Below are positions 25,745 to 36,433 of a stretch of DNA of 64,000 nucleotides, piece by piece; within the stretch, counting starts at the first letter, position 1, and each line of letters begins with the position of its first letter. This DNA is from Nitrospira sp. GTDB taxonomy: Bacteria; Nitrospirota; Nitrospiria; Nitrospirales; Nitrospiraceae. The notes below the pieces were generated by a model. That model searched no databases. It had not been told where the DNA came from and was given only the letters and a program-made list of their open reading frames with translations. Made by a program: the position numbers and the translations under genes. The stretch is from positions 1-64,000 of the forward strand of contig JACOEH010000014.1 in NCBI GenBank assembly GCA_024998685.1, in the 5' to 3' direction.

Positions 25745-25941
25745 AATCAGCTCCGTTCACCTGCCTCTTCGTCGGCTCCCTGCTGGATCAATTGAGCAAT
25801 GATCGTGCCGTCTTAGCACATCTGCTCAATTCCTTTATATTCGCTCGCATCGGGCCTGCGCTGCGCTCCGCAATAGATTGGCCCAGTCTTCGACATATCG
25901 AATCGGATAACGTCCTCTTCGAGAAAAGATACGTTCATGCA

Positions 25942-26727
25942 TCAGTACCGCACCCGTCGGCTGAATGCCGGTTCCACGTCTGGAACCAGAGAATTACAAG
26001 CATTTTGATACACCGTGTTGCGCCAAGCTTTGACCTCCAAACCGATGAACGGCGCTGTAATCTGATTGAACAGCGTTTCCGCCACTCCCACCGCTTTACC
26101 CCTCAGCCGAATGGTTGCTGCGAGCGCCCCTCGATTCACGAATACCAACATATTCGCGTAATCGGCTGGCGGAAGGCAGCCCACGTCCCGGATCGCTGCC
26201 GCCAAATCAATGTGAATGTGAACATTGGCCATGGTGGCCCCACACAGTTCGACCTCGCCGACCAAGAACAACGTGCTGGAACCTCCTTTTTCGAACGCTT
26301 TACAAACGCCGAAGGCTTTCTTCCATTTTTCATGTGGCTCACCCGCCACGGCTTTTAAGAATTCTTCCGCAAAATGGATATTGAATCGGAGGAGCGCGTT
26401 GGGCCGCTGAAATGCGGTGAGATTCGTATTGATTTGCTCCGTGATCTTGGCGTGGGCGTAGGTGAAGAACCAGCGAAAATCTTCCTTGGCGTAGTAGGCA
26501 TCGGCCGCCTTCAACATCCTCTGTTCGATATTCCGGTTCATCGCCTCCAAACATGGATCAATCAGTTCGGTGCCAGGCGCTGCCGGATGAAATGTCTGCG
26601 GACCATCGACCGCCGCATTGCACCCCAAGGACGTCGGCGAGGGCATCAGGGTCAGGGCCGACGTGCCGCCATCCAGCGGGCCCTCTTGGCACACAGGGCC
26701 GGGGAATCTGAATCCTGGTCCTCCCAT
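25942..26727 (-). CDS. DUF5995-like protein of unknown function
   Basis: 261 residues between ClpV and VgrG on the same strand. The N-terminus is glycine/proline-rich. The helical core contains 'RWFFTYAHAKITEQIN' and 'GATMANVHIHIDLAAAIRDVG', which I read as similar to the His-rich 'AHINYDLxxAL' motif of DUF5995, but the match is by eye. No signal peptide. A role tied to the spike or to effectors is inferred from position only; it could also be an enzyme using the His/Asp cluster. Confidence 0.5.
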   Translation of the reverse strand: MGGPGFRFPGPVCQEGPLDGGTSALTLMPSPTSLGCNAAVDGPQTFHPAAPGTELIDPCLEAMNRNIEQRMLKAADAYYAKEDFRWFFTYAHAKITEQINTNLTAFQRPNALLRFNIHFAEEFLKAVAGEPHEKWKKAFGVCKAFEKGGSSTLFLVGEVELCGATMANVHIHIDLAAAIRDVGCLPPADYANMLVFVNRGALAATIRLRGKAVGVAETLFNQITAPFIGLEVKAWRNTVYQNACNSLVPDVEPAFSRRVRY

Positions 26728-26836
26728 CTTTGCCTCCTCACCGAACCACGCTAGATCCCGATGCCTCGCCGCTCCGGTGGCGTGGACATGAACTTTCGAA
26801 GCTCACTGCTACACGACACGACCCAGGATCACCTCG

Positions 26837-29512
<2,676 letters not shown>

Positions 29513-29539
29513 GGAAGCCTCTCTTCTCTTACACGTTTC

Positions 29540-30604
29540 TTAGCCCACAGCCGCTCTTCTGTTGGAGAATTCGCCGGAAAACATGACGTCCTCCGCATCG
29601 GTGACTCGCGGCATAGAGGAAAGCCAGGTCGTCCAGCCCAGCCGTGGCACGTAGGCGTCGTTCTCACGCAAGCGACAGGAAGGGACTTCCGACGCCTTCA
29701 ACGCGAGGTTCACATGGAACTCAAATTCTGGTCCAGCCAACAACTTGGTCACGCGGACAAGCGTCGCAAAGGCCTTGCCGGACGGCAGCAAACCGGAAAA
29801 CGTTTCAAAATCAAGCGGCCCCAGACGCACCTGAAACCCCGCCTGCTGATCCCAGACTTTGGTGCCGGCCACTGCCGTTTGCCCCAAGCGATTGTTCGTT
29901 CCCGGCGTCCCCAGCCTGGTCCAATCCTCTTCTTGGACCGACAGCCACGCCCCGACGAACTGCGTGATCCGAACGGGAACTTGAAAGGAGTCGGTGAGGC
30001 AGTGGGCCAACGCCTGAGCCGAGCGCGGCCGCTGAACGATCAAACCCGCATAGCGTAGCAAGCTGCCGTCGTCACCACCCAACCGTTCGCGTATTCCCCC
30101 AGTTCCCAAACCGAGTAAGGCATAGAGCAGTCCGGCAAACCGGTCCTCTTCTCCGGTCTCACAGGCCCGCTCATAGTCGACCACACAGTGATGCTTCTCC
30201 CAGGCCCGGTAGAACAACGAAACCAGCCGATGGGTAAAGAGATCCAGAAAGTCCCGCAACGCGTGGTCGTTTACCTGCGCGCGTTGCAACAGCAGTTCCG
30301 TATAGTATCTCGGGAGAGCCCCTTCTGAGCCCGTGAGGCCCATGAAGGCCACCGTCATGCCGATCGGTGTGTGTTCATATTTTCCCGGCTCAATCCGAAG
30401 GATTTCACTGGGAGGGAAACTTAGGGACAGATGCGAACGGAACCGGAGGATTTCTTCTCCCGGCATGGCACGTCGGCCGACCGGCTGACGCGACGGGTGC
30501 CACCGTGTCAGAAGACGAACGGCTTGGAAGAATTCGAATCGAAACCCACTGGTGAGCAGTTCTTCCTTTAAAGAAGAACCTGTTCTCCCGTTCGCGGTGG
30601 CCAT
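29540..30604 (-). CDS. tssG: T6SS baseplate protein TssG
   Basis: 354 residues. The start 'GFRFEFFQAVRLLTRWHP' and the block 'SFPPSEI' ... 'MTVAFMGLTGSEGALPRYYTELL' are diagnostic for TssG. 'FLDLFTHRLVSLFYRAWEKH' follows, with the usual 'GRTAV/LGQTAVAG' and 'FRVRLGPL'-like region near 250-270. TssG joins TssF, TssE and TssK in the baseplate wedge. Its start overlaps the TssF stop by 37 bases, indicating translational coupling. Confidence 0.95.
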   Translation of the reverse strand: MATANGRTGSSLKEELLTSGFRFEFFQAVRLLTRWHPSRQPVGRRAMPGEEILRFRSHLSLSFPPSEILRIEPGKYEHTPIGMTVAFMGLTGSEGALPRYYTELLLQRAQVNDHALRDFLDLFTHRLVSLFYRAWEKHHCVVDYERACETGEEDRFAGLLYALLGLGTGGIRERLGGDDGSLLRYAGLIVQRPRSAQALAHCLTDSFQVPVRITQFVGAWLSVQEEDWTRLGTPGTNNRLGQTAVAGTKVWDQQAGFQVRLGPLDFETFSGLLPSGKAFATLVRVTKLLAGPEFEFHVNLALKASEVPSCRLRENDAYVPRLGWTTWLSSMPRVTDAEDVMFSGEFSNRRAAVG

Positions 30605-32382
30605 AGTTTGATCGGTTTGTCTCGTTGACGGGTTGTCGCAACCAATTGTGTGAAGGAGTTCAGTGTCGTATAGAGTCCCAGGAACTTCTCCAACACCGAC
30701 GCGAACAAGAACAGGCTGCTTCCCACATATTTCTCTTCATCGAATTCGATCGTAATCTCCGTCCCGCGGCAGAACCCATGCCAACCCATGGTGCCGGGAC
30801 GTCGAACCACTCGACGCGAGCTCACCGCCACAATGCCGGCAATCTGCTGGCGGATAACGGAGGATCCCGAGAAATCGTAAAGACCGAGAATTTCCTGGAG
30901 CGCCTCCGGTCCTTCAGCAGTCAGCGACAGGTAGCTCAGAGATAAGTGGGAGATCAACCGCCACTGGCGTTCGCCGCTCAACGGCGGGCGCACCGGTTCC
31001 GTCGGCTTGATCAGCGCCCGTATGCACGCGACCGGCGCAGCGCCTTCGAGTTCGAATTCTCCACGCACCTCATCCGCCGACAGTTTACTCGGGAGATCGC
31101 GATTCGTGCAGAGGGTGTGTAACGTGACCGTTTCAAAGGGAGGGAGCGTGGGCTTCATGTCCAGATCAACCAGAGATAGAAACACTTCGGTTCCGTTATC
31201 GCCTTTCCTGACGGCGGGCCGTCTGACGGCGTGCCAATAGGCCGGCGGTTTTTCGTCCGTCCCTCCGTGCCTGATGGAATAGAGGGGATGGACCGGCTGT
31301 GCCGTCTCAGAGTCGGCGGCGGTCAAGCTCACCTCGGTCACTCCATAGACCTCATGGGCCTGTTGGCGGCGGATGTCCGGGATGATCCGATATTCATGCT
31401 GTGTATGATCGAGGCGGATCGGTTCCGCGACCAGGGGAAACAGATTCACGATCGGTGTACAGCCCAGCTTGAAGTGCTCCGGTCTGATGACATGATCGGC
31501 CCGTGGAACCTGGTCGAGGAAGATCAACACCTCGGCCTTGTCCCCAAGGTCACCGGGCGAGCCACTTGGAAATCCGGTGAGGTCTACGAACAGGAATTTC
31601 TGGGGAAACGTGAAATATTCCTGCAGCAGTCGATAACCTATGAGTGCATGGGGAGGATAGGGCAAGAGCCCGTCGTCTTCTCCGAATCCCACCGGTTGAA
31701 GACAGGATGGAGGCAAGGCAACCGACTTACGCCCGGGCTTCGATCCAGCCGGTCTGATCCAAACCTCACGAGTCTTGTTGAGGAGCAATTCGTAGAGCAC
31801 ATGTCCTACCTGCCCCTCTCCATCGAGATAGAACCGGAGACGATCGAGCTGGAGCTCGCCAAAGGAGACGCCTCCCTGGCAGTGCAGTTCCAATCGGATC
31901 AGACCAAGCGCCTTGGAACCGGTGGCCACCCGTTCAGGCAAGTCCACACAGGCGGACGTCACCGTTATCGGCCAGAGTGTCAGCGGGTACCCGGTTCGAA
32001 ACCGGCATTGAATACCCTGGATCGGGCGGGAGTAGAGCAGTGTGTGGCGGGGAATCTCATAGCCGCTCGTTAACTTGCCTTGCGCAGGATCCAACGTAAA
32101 CTCCGCGACAGACATCGATGGAATCGGGGCCAGGTAATGGGGATAGAGGAGTCCGAGCAACGCGGTGGTAATCTCAGGAAACTCGTCGTCGAGTTTGTGA
32201 TGAATGCGCGCGGCGAGGAACGCTACGGCCTGAATCAGCCGTTCAACATGAGGGTCTTCGCATTTTCCTGGCTCTAACAGGAGCCGGTTCGCGACTTTTG
32301 GGTAGGCCTGCGCGAACTCCTGCCCCAGTTGGCGAAAGATCGTCAACTCGCGTTCATAGTATTCCAGCAAGGATTCTTGCAT
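30568..32382 (-). CDS. tssF: T6SS baseplate protein TssF
   Basis: 604 residues. The N-terminus 'LLEYYERELTIFRQLGQEFA' followed by 'YPKVANRLLL' and 'DPHVERLIQAVAFLAARIHHKLDDEFPEIT' is the standard TssF signature. 'LYPHYLAPIPSMSVAEF' and 'CRFRTGYPLTLWPI' follow. TssF forms the baseplate wedge with TssG and TssE. It overlaps both TssE and TssG; length is normal. Confidence 0.96.
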   Translation of the reverse strand: MQESLLEYYERELTIFRQLGQEFAQAYPKVANRLLLEPGKCEDPHVERLIQAVAFLAARIHHKLDDEFPEITTALLGLLYPHYLAPIPSMSVAEFTLDPAQGKLTSGYEIPRHTLLYSRPIQGIQCRFRTGYPLTLWPITVTSACVDLPERVATGSKALGLIRLELHCQGGVSFGELQLDRLRFYLDGEGQVGHVLYELLLNKTREVWIRPAGSKPGRKSVALPPSCLQPVGFGEDDGLLPYPPHALIGYRLLQEYFTFPQKFLFVDLTGFPSGSPGDLGDKAEVLIFLDQVPRADHVIRPEHFKLGCTPIVNLFPLVAEPIRLDHTQHEYRIIPDIRRQQAHEVYGVTEVSLTAADSETAQPVHPLYSIRHGGTDEKPPAYWHAVRRPAVRKGDNGTEVFLSLVDLDMKPTLPPFETVTLHTLCTNRDLPSKLSADEVRGEFELEGAAPVACIRALIKPTEPVRPPLSGERQWRLISHLSLSYLSLTAEGPEALQEILGLYDFSGSSVIRQQIAGIVAVSSRRVVRRPGTMGWHGFCRGTEITIEFDEEKYVGSSLFLFASVLEKFLGLYTTLNSFTQLVATTRQRDKPIKLWPPRTGEQVLL

Positions 32383-33227
32383 TACAGATCCCCGCGAACG
32401 GTGTACTGGTTGGTGACCACGGAAAGCGACGCGTCCAGTGTGATCGGCTCCGGCGCCGGGTCGGTGCGGAGGAGCGCGTCGATCCGAAACCTCAAGGTCG
32501 TATCGTACTTCTCCCGCGTTTCGAGTGTGACGCGAACCGATTTCAATCGGGGTTCAAACGTCACCAGCGCCTCTTCCACGGCCCGCCGGAGGGTCTTACG
32601 ATCTTGTGAGTTCAGCAGACTGTAGCTGGTGAAATCCGGCAACCCGAACAACAGAATGGACTTTCTCACTTCCTCCATTTCCTGAGGCACATCGAACAGC
32701 AGTTCACGCCTCGTATTCAACAACGTCTCAATGTCTCTGGCGACCGAGGCTCTCAGCTCGCGCAGCGACAATGAGGATGGAGCCGGCTTGCGCATCTTCT
32801 CCAACTCCTCCGCATAGGCTTCGTCCAGCAACATGCGATTGAAGGACGATACATTCTTGCTTTTGCGACTATCTTCCATCAACGTGACGGTCTCGGCGCT
32901 CAGCCGGATGTCTCCGAATCGCTGACGCTCATAGAGAAAAGGCCCGAGGATCACACGGTTGAGAATGTCTACCGCTGCGGCGACGACCGGATGCGGCGCT
33001 GGAGTCGCGCCGTCATAGTGGTCCAGAGTGGCGAGATCTTCCGGATAGGCTTGGTCCCGAATGTAGCGGGCTAAGGGGTCATGGCTGGACTGAAGCTTCT
33101 TGAGCAGTGACGGGATATTCTTGAGATCGAGGGAGTCGATTCGAGGGTCGCCGGCGCGCGGATCGTCATCCAACAATCGATCTAAAATGGAGGCGGCTAA
33201 TCCCCCTTCTTGTTCTCGCTTGACCAC
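32382..33227 (-). CDS. tssE: T6SS baseplate protein TssE with large insertion
   Basis: 281 residues from a GTG start, clearly longer than the usual 130-180. The N-terminal 'ASILDRLLDDDP' (~11-22) is the TssE start motif, and the gp25-like lysozyme-fold domain begins at 'SVARDIETLLNTRREL' (~160) and runs to 'TLRFRIDALLRTDP'. Between them lie ~110 extra residues with helical and acidic character and no recognised fold. TssE recruits the sheath to the baseplate. It is first in a tightly packed tssE-F-G-clpV unit. The insertion is unusual; a wrong start cannot explain it because both end motifs are in one frame. Confidence 0.88.
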   Translation of the reverse strand: MVKREQEGGLAASILDRLLDDDPRAGDPRIDSLDLKNIPSLLKKLQSSHDPLARYIRDQAYPEDLATLDHYDGATPAPHPVVAAAVDILNRVILGPFLYERQRFGDIRLSAETVTLMEDSRKSKNVSSFNRMLLDEAYAEELEKMRKPAPSSLSLRELRASVARDIETLLNTRRELLFDVPQEMEEVRKSILLFGLPDFTSYSLLNSQDRKTLRRAVEEALVTFEPRLKSVRVTLETREKYDTTLRFRIDALLRTDPAPEPITLDASLSVVTNQYTVRGDL

Positions 33228-33541
33228 GGGCGAATCTCTCCTGAGAGACAGGTCTTCGTTTCTCTCTATTCAAGACTGTGCTCAAGGCGGACGATGTTGA
33301 ATTGTAGGTCGAGAGGAATCCTCTTGTCTAGTTCGAATTACGTATATCAGGTCGTTATTTATACCAGGGTGCCTGCGGCATCACACAGTCGGCACCGGCG
33401 ACATTTAGAAGGTGCGGACGAGCCATGTGCGACCTGTTTCGGGGCCATGAAGAGAGGTCAGCGACCGGACGTTGTTGGATGGCGGTGAAACGTGGCTATA
33501 CCAGTTACGCAGCGCCTGTTCGTTACAGATGGCGAAGAGCG
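33228..33541. other. Intergenic region upstream of tssE
   Basis: About 310 bases between higA and tssE, both read on the minus strand. It should contain a promoter for the tssE-F-G-clpV unit if these genes are not served by read-through. No convincing promoter or gene was recognised. Confidence 0.4.
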
Positions 33542-33844
33542 TCAAGGATGCAGACTAGCCGTACGCTGGACGCGCCGGACACGGATACGCTTTGCCCGCT
33601 TGCGGGTCTCGGCAATGTCGTAGGCAGATTGCATCCGCATGAGCGTGTCCATCTTGACGCCGAAGGCTTTCTCGATACGGAGCGCCATGTCGCCGGACAA
33701 GTCGGCCTTGCTGTTGAGCAAGCTGGACAGGGCTGGACGGGATACCTGAAGCGCTGCCGCAGCCGCCGTGACGGACAGTCCTACGGGATCGATGATCTCC
33801 GTCCGAATAAACTCTCCAGGGTGGGGCGGGTTCTTCATGGGCAT
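33542..33844 (-). CDS. higA: HigA-family antitoxin
   Basis: 100 residues from the ATG at 33844, with AAGGAG eight bases upstream. The N-terminus 'NPPHPGEFIRTEIIDPVGLS' is the classic HigA opening, followed by a helix-turn-helix 'AAAALQVSRPALSSLLNSKADLS' and 'RIEKAFGVKMDTLMRMQSAYDI'. HigA binds and neutralises HigB and represses the operon through its helix-turn-helix. The gene follows higB by 17 bases, the toxin-first order typical for this family. The basic C-terminal tail is slightly longer than usual. Confidence 0.92.
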   Translation of the reverse strand: MPMKNPPHPGEFIRTEIIDPVGLSVTAAAAALQVSRPALSSLLNSKADLSGDMALRIEKAFGVKMDTLMRMQSAYDIAETRKRAKRIRVRRVQRTASLHP

Positions 33845-33861
33845 AGCCGGCACTCCTTTTT

Positions 33862-34152
33862 CTAGTGATAGTCCTCTAAATTCATGTCGCACAGTTCGCG
33901 CTCGGCGGCGTCAATGCGGAACGTCAGACGCCGATTGCGGGTGACGCTAAGGCTCCATATGCCTTTGCGATCACCGGTTAAGGTATGCACCTTCCAAGAA
34001 GTCAACACTCGCAATTCTTCAGGGTCTTCGATGGTGTCAAGGTACGCGAGCATCTTCCGCAGCTTGTCTACCGTATCGGCCGGCACACCCTTTGTGCTGC
34101 CGTCTTCGTAGAGCCGCTTAAGACCCTTATGAATGAAGTTCCGTATGTTCAC
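33862..34152 (-). CDS. higB: HigB-family toxin, ribosome-dependent mRNA interferase
   Basis: 96 residues. The GTG at 34152 is chosen because family members begin at this point ('IRNFIHKGLKRLYEDG'). 'LRKMLAYLDTIEDPEEL', 'KVHTLTGDRKGIWSLSVTRNRRLTF' and 'NLEDYH' complete a RelE-fold HigB. It cuts mRNA on translating ribosomes until bound by HigA. A near-consensus promoter ends seven bases before the start, leaving almost no leader. The pair sits inside the T6SS locus between the candidate effector gene and tssE, where it may stabilise the locus or respond to stress. Confidence 0.9.
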   Translation of the reverse strand: MNIRNFIHKGLKRLYEDGSTKGVPADTVDKLRKMLAYLDTIEDPEELRVLTSWKVHTLTGDRKGIWSLSVTRNRRLTFRIDAAERELCDMNLEDYH

Positions 34153-34158
34153 GGCAAG

Positions 34159-34187
34159 ACTGTAGCCCGTAACGCAACAATTGTCAA
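34159..34187 (-). promoter_or_regulatory. higBA promoter, probably leaderless
   Basis: On the minus strand a perfect TTGACA (34187-34182) is followed by 17 bases and TACAGT (34164-34159), four of six -10 positions. The expected transcription start, about seven bases later, coincides with the GTG of higB at 34152. No ribosome site lies between, so the transcript is likely leaderless. Confidence 0.6.
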
Positions 34188-34349
34188 TACAGCCATCTGG
34201 TACAGACTTGATCGGAGCATTCCAAGGAATACGTGAGGTGACCAGAATTTCACATGAACACGGGAATAAACAACTCAATACGAGAACGGCACAACCGGGG
34301 AAGCTTGAATAAAAACCGGATGGTGCCGAATTCACAAGTGAAAGAATGA

Positions 34350-34373
34350 GGTCAGCACAGACAGTTGCTGACC
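34350..34373 (-). terminator. Hairpin terminator downstream of the gene at 34392
   Basis: GGTCAGCA (34350-34357) and TGCTGACC (34366-34373) form a perfect 8-bp stem with an 8-base loop. On the plus side it is followed by CTATTTTT; on the minus side, which is the direction of the gene ending at 34392, by TCATTCTTTC. It lies 19 bases after that gene's stop, so it probably ends the hcp-side transcript before higBA. Confidence 0.55.
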
Positions 34374-34391
34374 CTATTTTTACTGCTAGGC

Positions 34392-35414
34392 TTAAAACCT
34401 GGGAGACGCATCCTTCCTCGGGATGTAGAGCACCGGCAGATTGCACTTCTTGGCAAACGCCATCACCCGCTTCTGGCGATTTTCGCGAGTGTCTTCGGCG
34501 CCCCGGATCACTCCGTCAACGCCAATCGACATGTAGAGACCGACGACCGACATGACCCTAGTCACTCCATGAGGCAGGCGCACACCGGCCTTGCCACAGA
34601 CGACGACCTCGTTGTAGTAAGGGTATCCTCGGACATTCTGCAACAGGTAGTTGGGGGACTTCAACCCGTCGGTGCGGGCGGCGATGTCGAATAGGTTCTC
34701 GGTGATGGTCAGGGTATTCGGCAGGTTATCAGGCTTGAAGCCGGGAGCATAGTTCTTCACGCCGACGTCGGTTGGCGATGCGGCCAGGATGTTGTTCTGG
34801 TGCACCCGCAGGATGACGCCTTGCGGGTCGTGAGCATGTACGTTTAAGTTGCTCATCAGACTCATGGAGAGCACCTCGTACTGAGTCAGGATGGTGGGGT
34901 CATCGAAAACTTTACCCATATGGTTACCGACGCCGTGGATGATGAACCGGAACGGCGGGAGTGGATGACAATACTTGTACACCCGGGGCCGAGTGAGGCA
35001 AGCAAGCTGCCCGAGGCTATGCTTGTGGAGGCTGGTGAGGTGTATTGGATCCCACACCGACCGGTTGTTGTCACCTGCAAAGCCAACTGGGAAGCTGCTG
35101 GCGAACGCGCGTTTCAGAGCCGCGAGATCGAGCTTTTCGCACCTTTCCTTGAGCCGGTCCCGGTACTGCACGGGGTAACTTTTCATCAGGAAGTTGACCA
35201 ACAACACGGCCCGCAGCGCGGCCCGCTGTTGTTTATTTGCTTCGCTGTGCCCCAGGTACCCGCCCAGGCTGAGAGCCGCGTCGATCTGCTGTTGGTTCGG
35301 GGCGGCGTTGAACTTTGTCGTCAAAATATTCTGGTAAGTGGCACCGGCTTGCAGTCCGAAGAACCATGGCTTAACGAGTTCGGCGACTGTCTTGTCGAAT
35401 TCGGGATAGGGCAT
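34392..35414 (-). CDS. Unknown protein next to Hcp, T6SS effector candidate
   Basis: 340 residues, ATG preceded by GGAGG eight bases upstream, no signal peptide. No family was recognised. The N-terminal ~130 residues are helical. The C-terminal part has 'FRFIIHG' (~155), 'YEVLSMSLMSN' (~180) and 'GYPYYNEVVVCGKAGVRL' (~275), loosely like the Arg, S-x-S and catalytic Glu blocks of R-S-E-type ADP-ribosyltransferase toxins. This is a weak reading by eye. It directly follows hcp on the same strand and is closed by a terminator, a place where Hcp-dependent effectors are often found. No cognate immunity gene is evident, since higBA follows. It may equally be an accessory protein. Confidence 0.5.
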   Translation of the reverse strand: MPYPEFDKTVAELVKPWFFGLQAGATYQNILTTKFNAAPNQQQIDAALSLGGYLGHSEANKQQRAALRAVLLVNFLMKSYPVQYRDRLKERCEKLDLAALKRAFASSFPVGFAGDNNRSVWDPIHLTSLHKHSLGQLACLTRPRVYKYCHPLPPFRFIIHGVGNHMGKVFDDPTILTQYEVLSMSLMSNLNVHAHDPQGVILRVHQNNILAASPTDVGVKNYAPGFKPDNLPNTLTITENLFDIAARTDGLKSPNYLLQNVRGYPYYNEVVVCGKAGVRLPHGVTRVMSVVGLYMSIGVDGVIRGAEDTRENRQKRVMAFAKKCNLPVLYIPRKDASPRF

Positions 35415-35689
35415 GTTAGAGACCTCCTGAAACGTGGTGGCGAGCTTGAACCCCTGGCCATCAGTGCGTCGCGGACGGGACCAGGGCGGCCAGGGGAAAT
35501 AGCTTAGCGGAAAGTGGAAATAGTTTAGGGTCAGATCTTGAACTGTGCATCAATATCATCGTCTTGCCCTCGACGATGCCAATACCTCCCTGAACAATTC
35601 TCCGTCCTAAATAGCTTCCCCCGCTCCTTGAGCAGATGGTCGCGGCCTGCATTCTCCCTGAATTTTGCTTCTCAGGCCGCCGGTCTGTC

Positions 35690-36142
35690 TTACACCTTGA
35701 CATTCTTGTCGAGGTCATAGCCGCCCTTGGCGGTGCCGTATTCCCAGGTCCCTTTGCGAAAACTGAGCATGAACGACTCTTCCGGTTCTGATTCCCCGCC
35801 CTTGATCTCGGTGGAGATGGTGGTGACGATCACCTTTTCCAAGGTGAGCTTATAATAGGCTTGTTTGGTGCCGGAGGTGACGGAAATGACGGCTTCATTG
35901 TACTGTGTCTTCAATGCGCAGGCAGTCGCCAGCGCAGGGCTGGCAGCATCCATGATTTTCACACAGGACAGGTCACTGAACGTCGTAATCCGGCCCGACA
36001 GCTTGTCCTGCTCCTCCCATTGCCCTCCCTGAGTGATGCCATAGGATATGCTCTTCAAGACGATCTGATCCTTAAACCCGTCGCTCGTGGCCTTGCCCTT
36101 GATGTCGCCCAACTTCAGAAAAATATACTCCTGCTGCGCCAT
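35690..36142 (-). CDS. hcp: Hcp / TssD inner-tube protein
   Basis: 150 residues from the ATG at 36142, with GGAGG upstream; the longer frame above it runs into a palindromic repeat and is not coding. 'YIFLKLGDIKGKATSDGFKD', 'ISYGITQGG', 'YYKLTLEKVIVTTI' and 'SFRKGTWEY' mark the Hcp fold. Hcp hexamers stack into the tube that is fired with VgrG and can carry small effectors in their lumen. It is separated from tssC by 291 bases including a palindromic element, probably allowing separate, higher expression. Confidence 0.95.
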   Translation of the reverse strand: MAQQEYIFLKLGDIKGKATSDGFKDQIVLKSISYGITQGGQWEEQDKLSGRITTFSDLSCVKIMDAASPALATACALKTQYNEAVISVTSGTKQAYYKLTLEKVIVTTISTEIKGGESEPEESFMLSFRKGTWEYGTAKGGYDLDKNVKV

Positions 36143-36197
36143 AATAATGCCTCCTGCATTGATGGTTATACATGACGATATACGTTCTGCTCTCTTC

Positions 36198-36259
36198 GTC
36201 ATTCCGGGCTTGACCCGGAATCCAGTCCTGATCTGGATTCCCGCTTTCGCGGGAATGAC
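36198..36259. repeat. REP-like palindromic element upstream of hcp
   Basis: A 62-bp imperfect inverted repeat from GTCATTCC to GGAATGAC, with two inner hairpins: TTCCGGG/CCCGGAA (36202-36220) and TTCCCGC/GCGGGAA (36238-36255). This is the widespread 'CGGGAATCCAG' type of extragenic palindrome found in many bacterial chromosomes. In the tssC-hcp gap it may stop or stabilise transcripts. Confidence 0.8.
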
Positions 36260-36433
36260 AGGCACTGCTCTGATTAACGTCGCTATATTTAAAAGTTTGT
36301 GGTTCTGTGTGCCTGCGTCTCACGCTCTCTTTCGTCTCGAACGGTCGCGGGATGACCATCGCTTAATCCCTTCTGCTTGCTGCCGCGACCGGCACCCACA
36401 GGTGGCGCCGGTCGACGTGCTTGTACGACCATG

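Noticed and set aside
35490-35560. Sequence downstream of hcp reminiscent of ends left by REP-associated transposases
   Set aside because: Only a short resemblance, no transposase frame and no target duplication.
36142-36265. N-terminal extension of Hcp up to 36265
   Set aside because: The extension is translated REP palindrome; the ATG at 36142 has GGAGG upstream and the Hcp family starts there.
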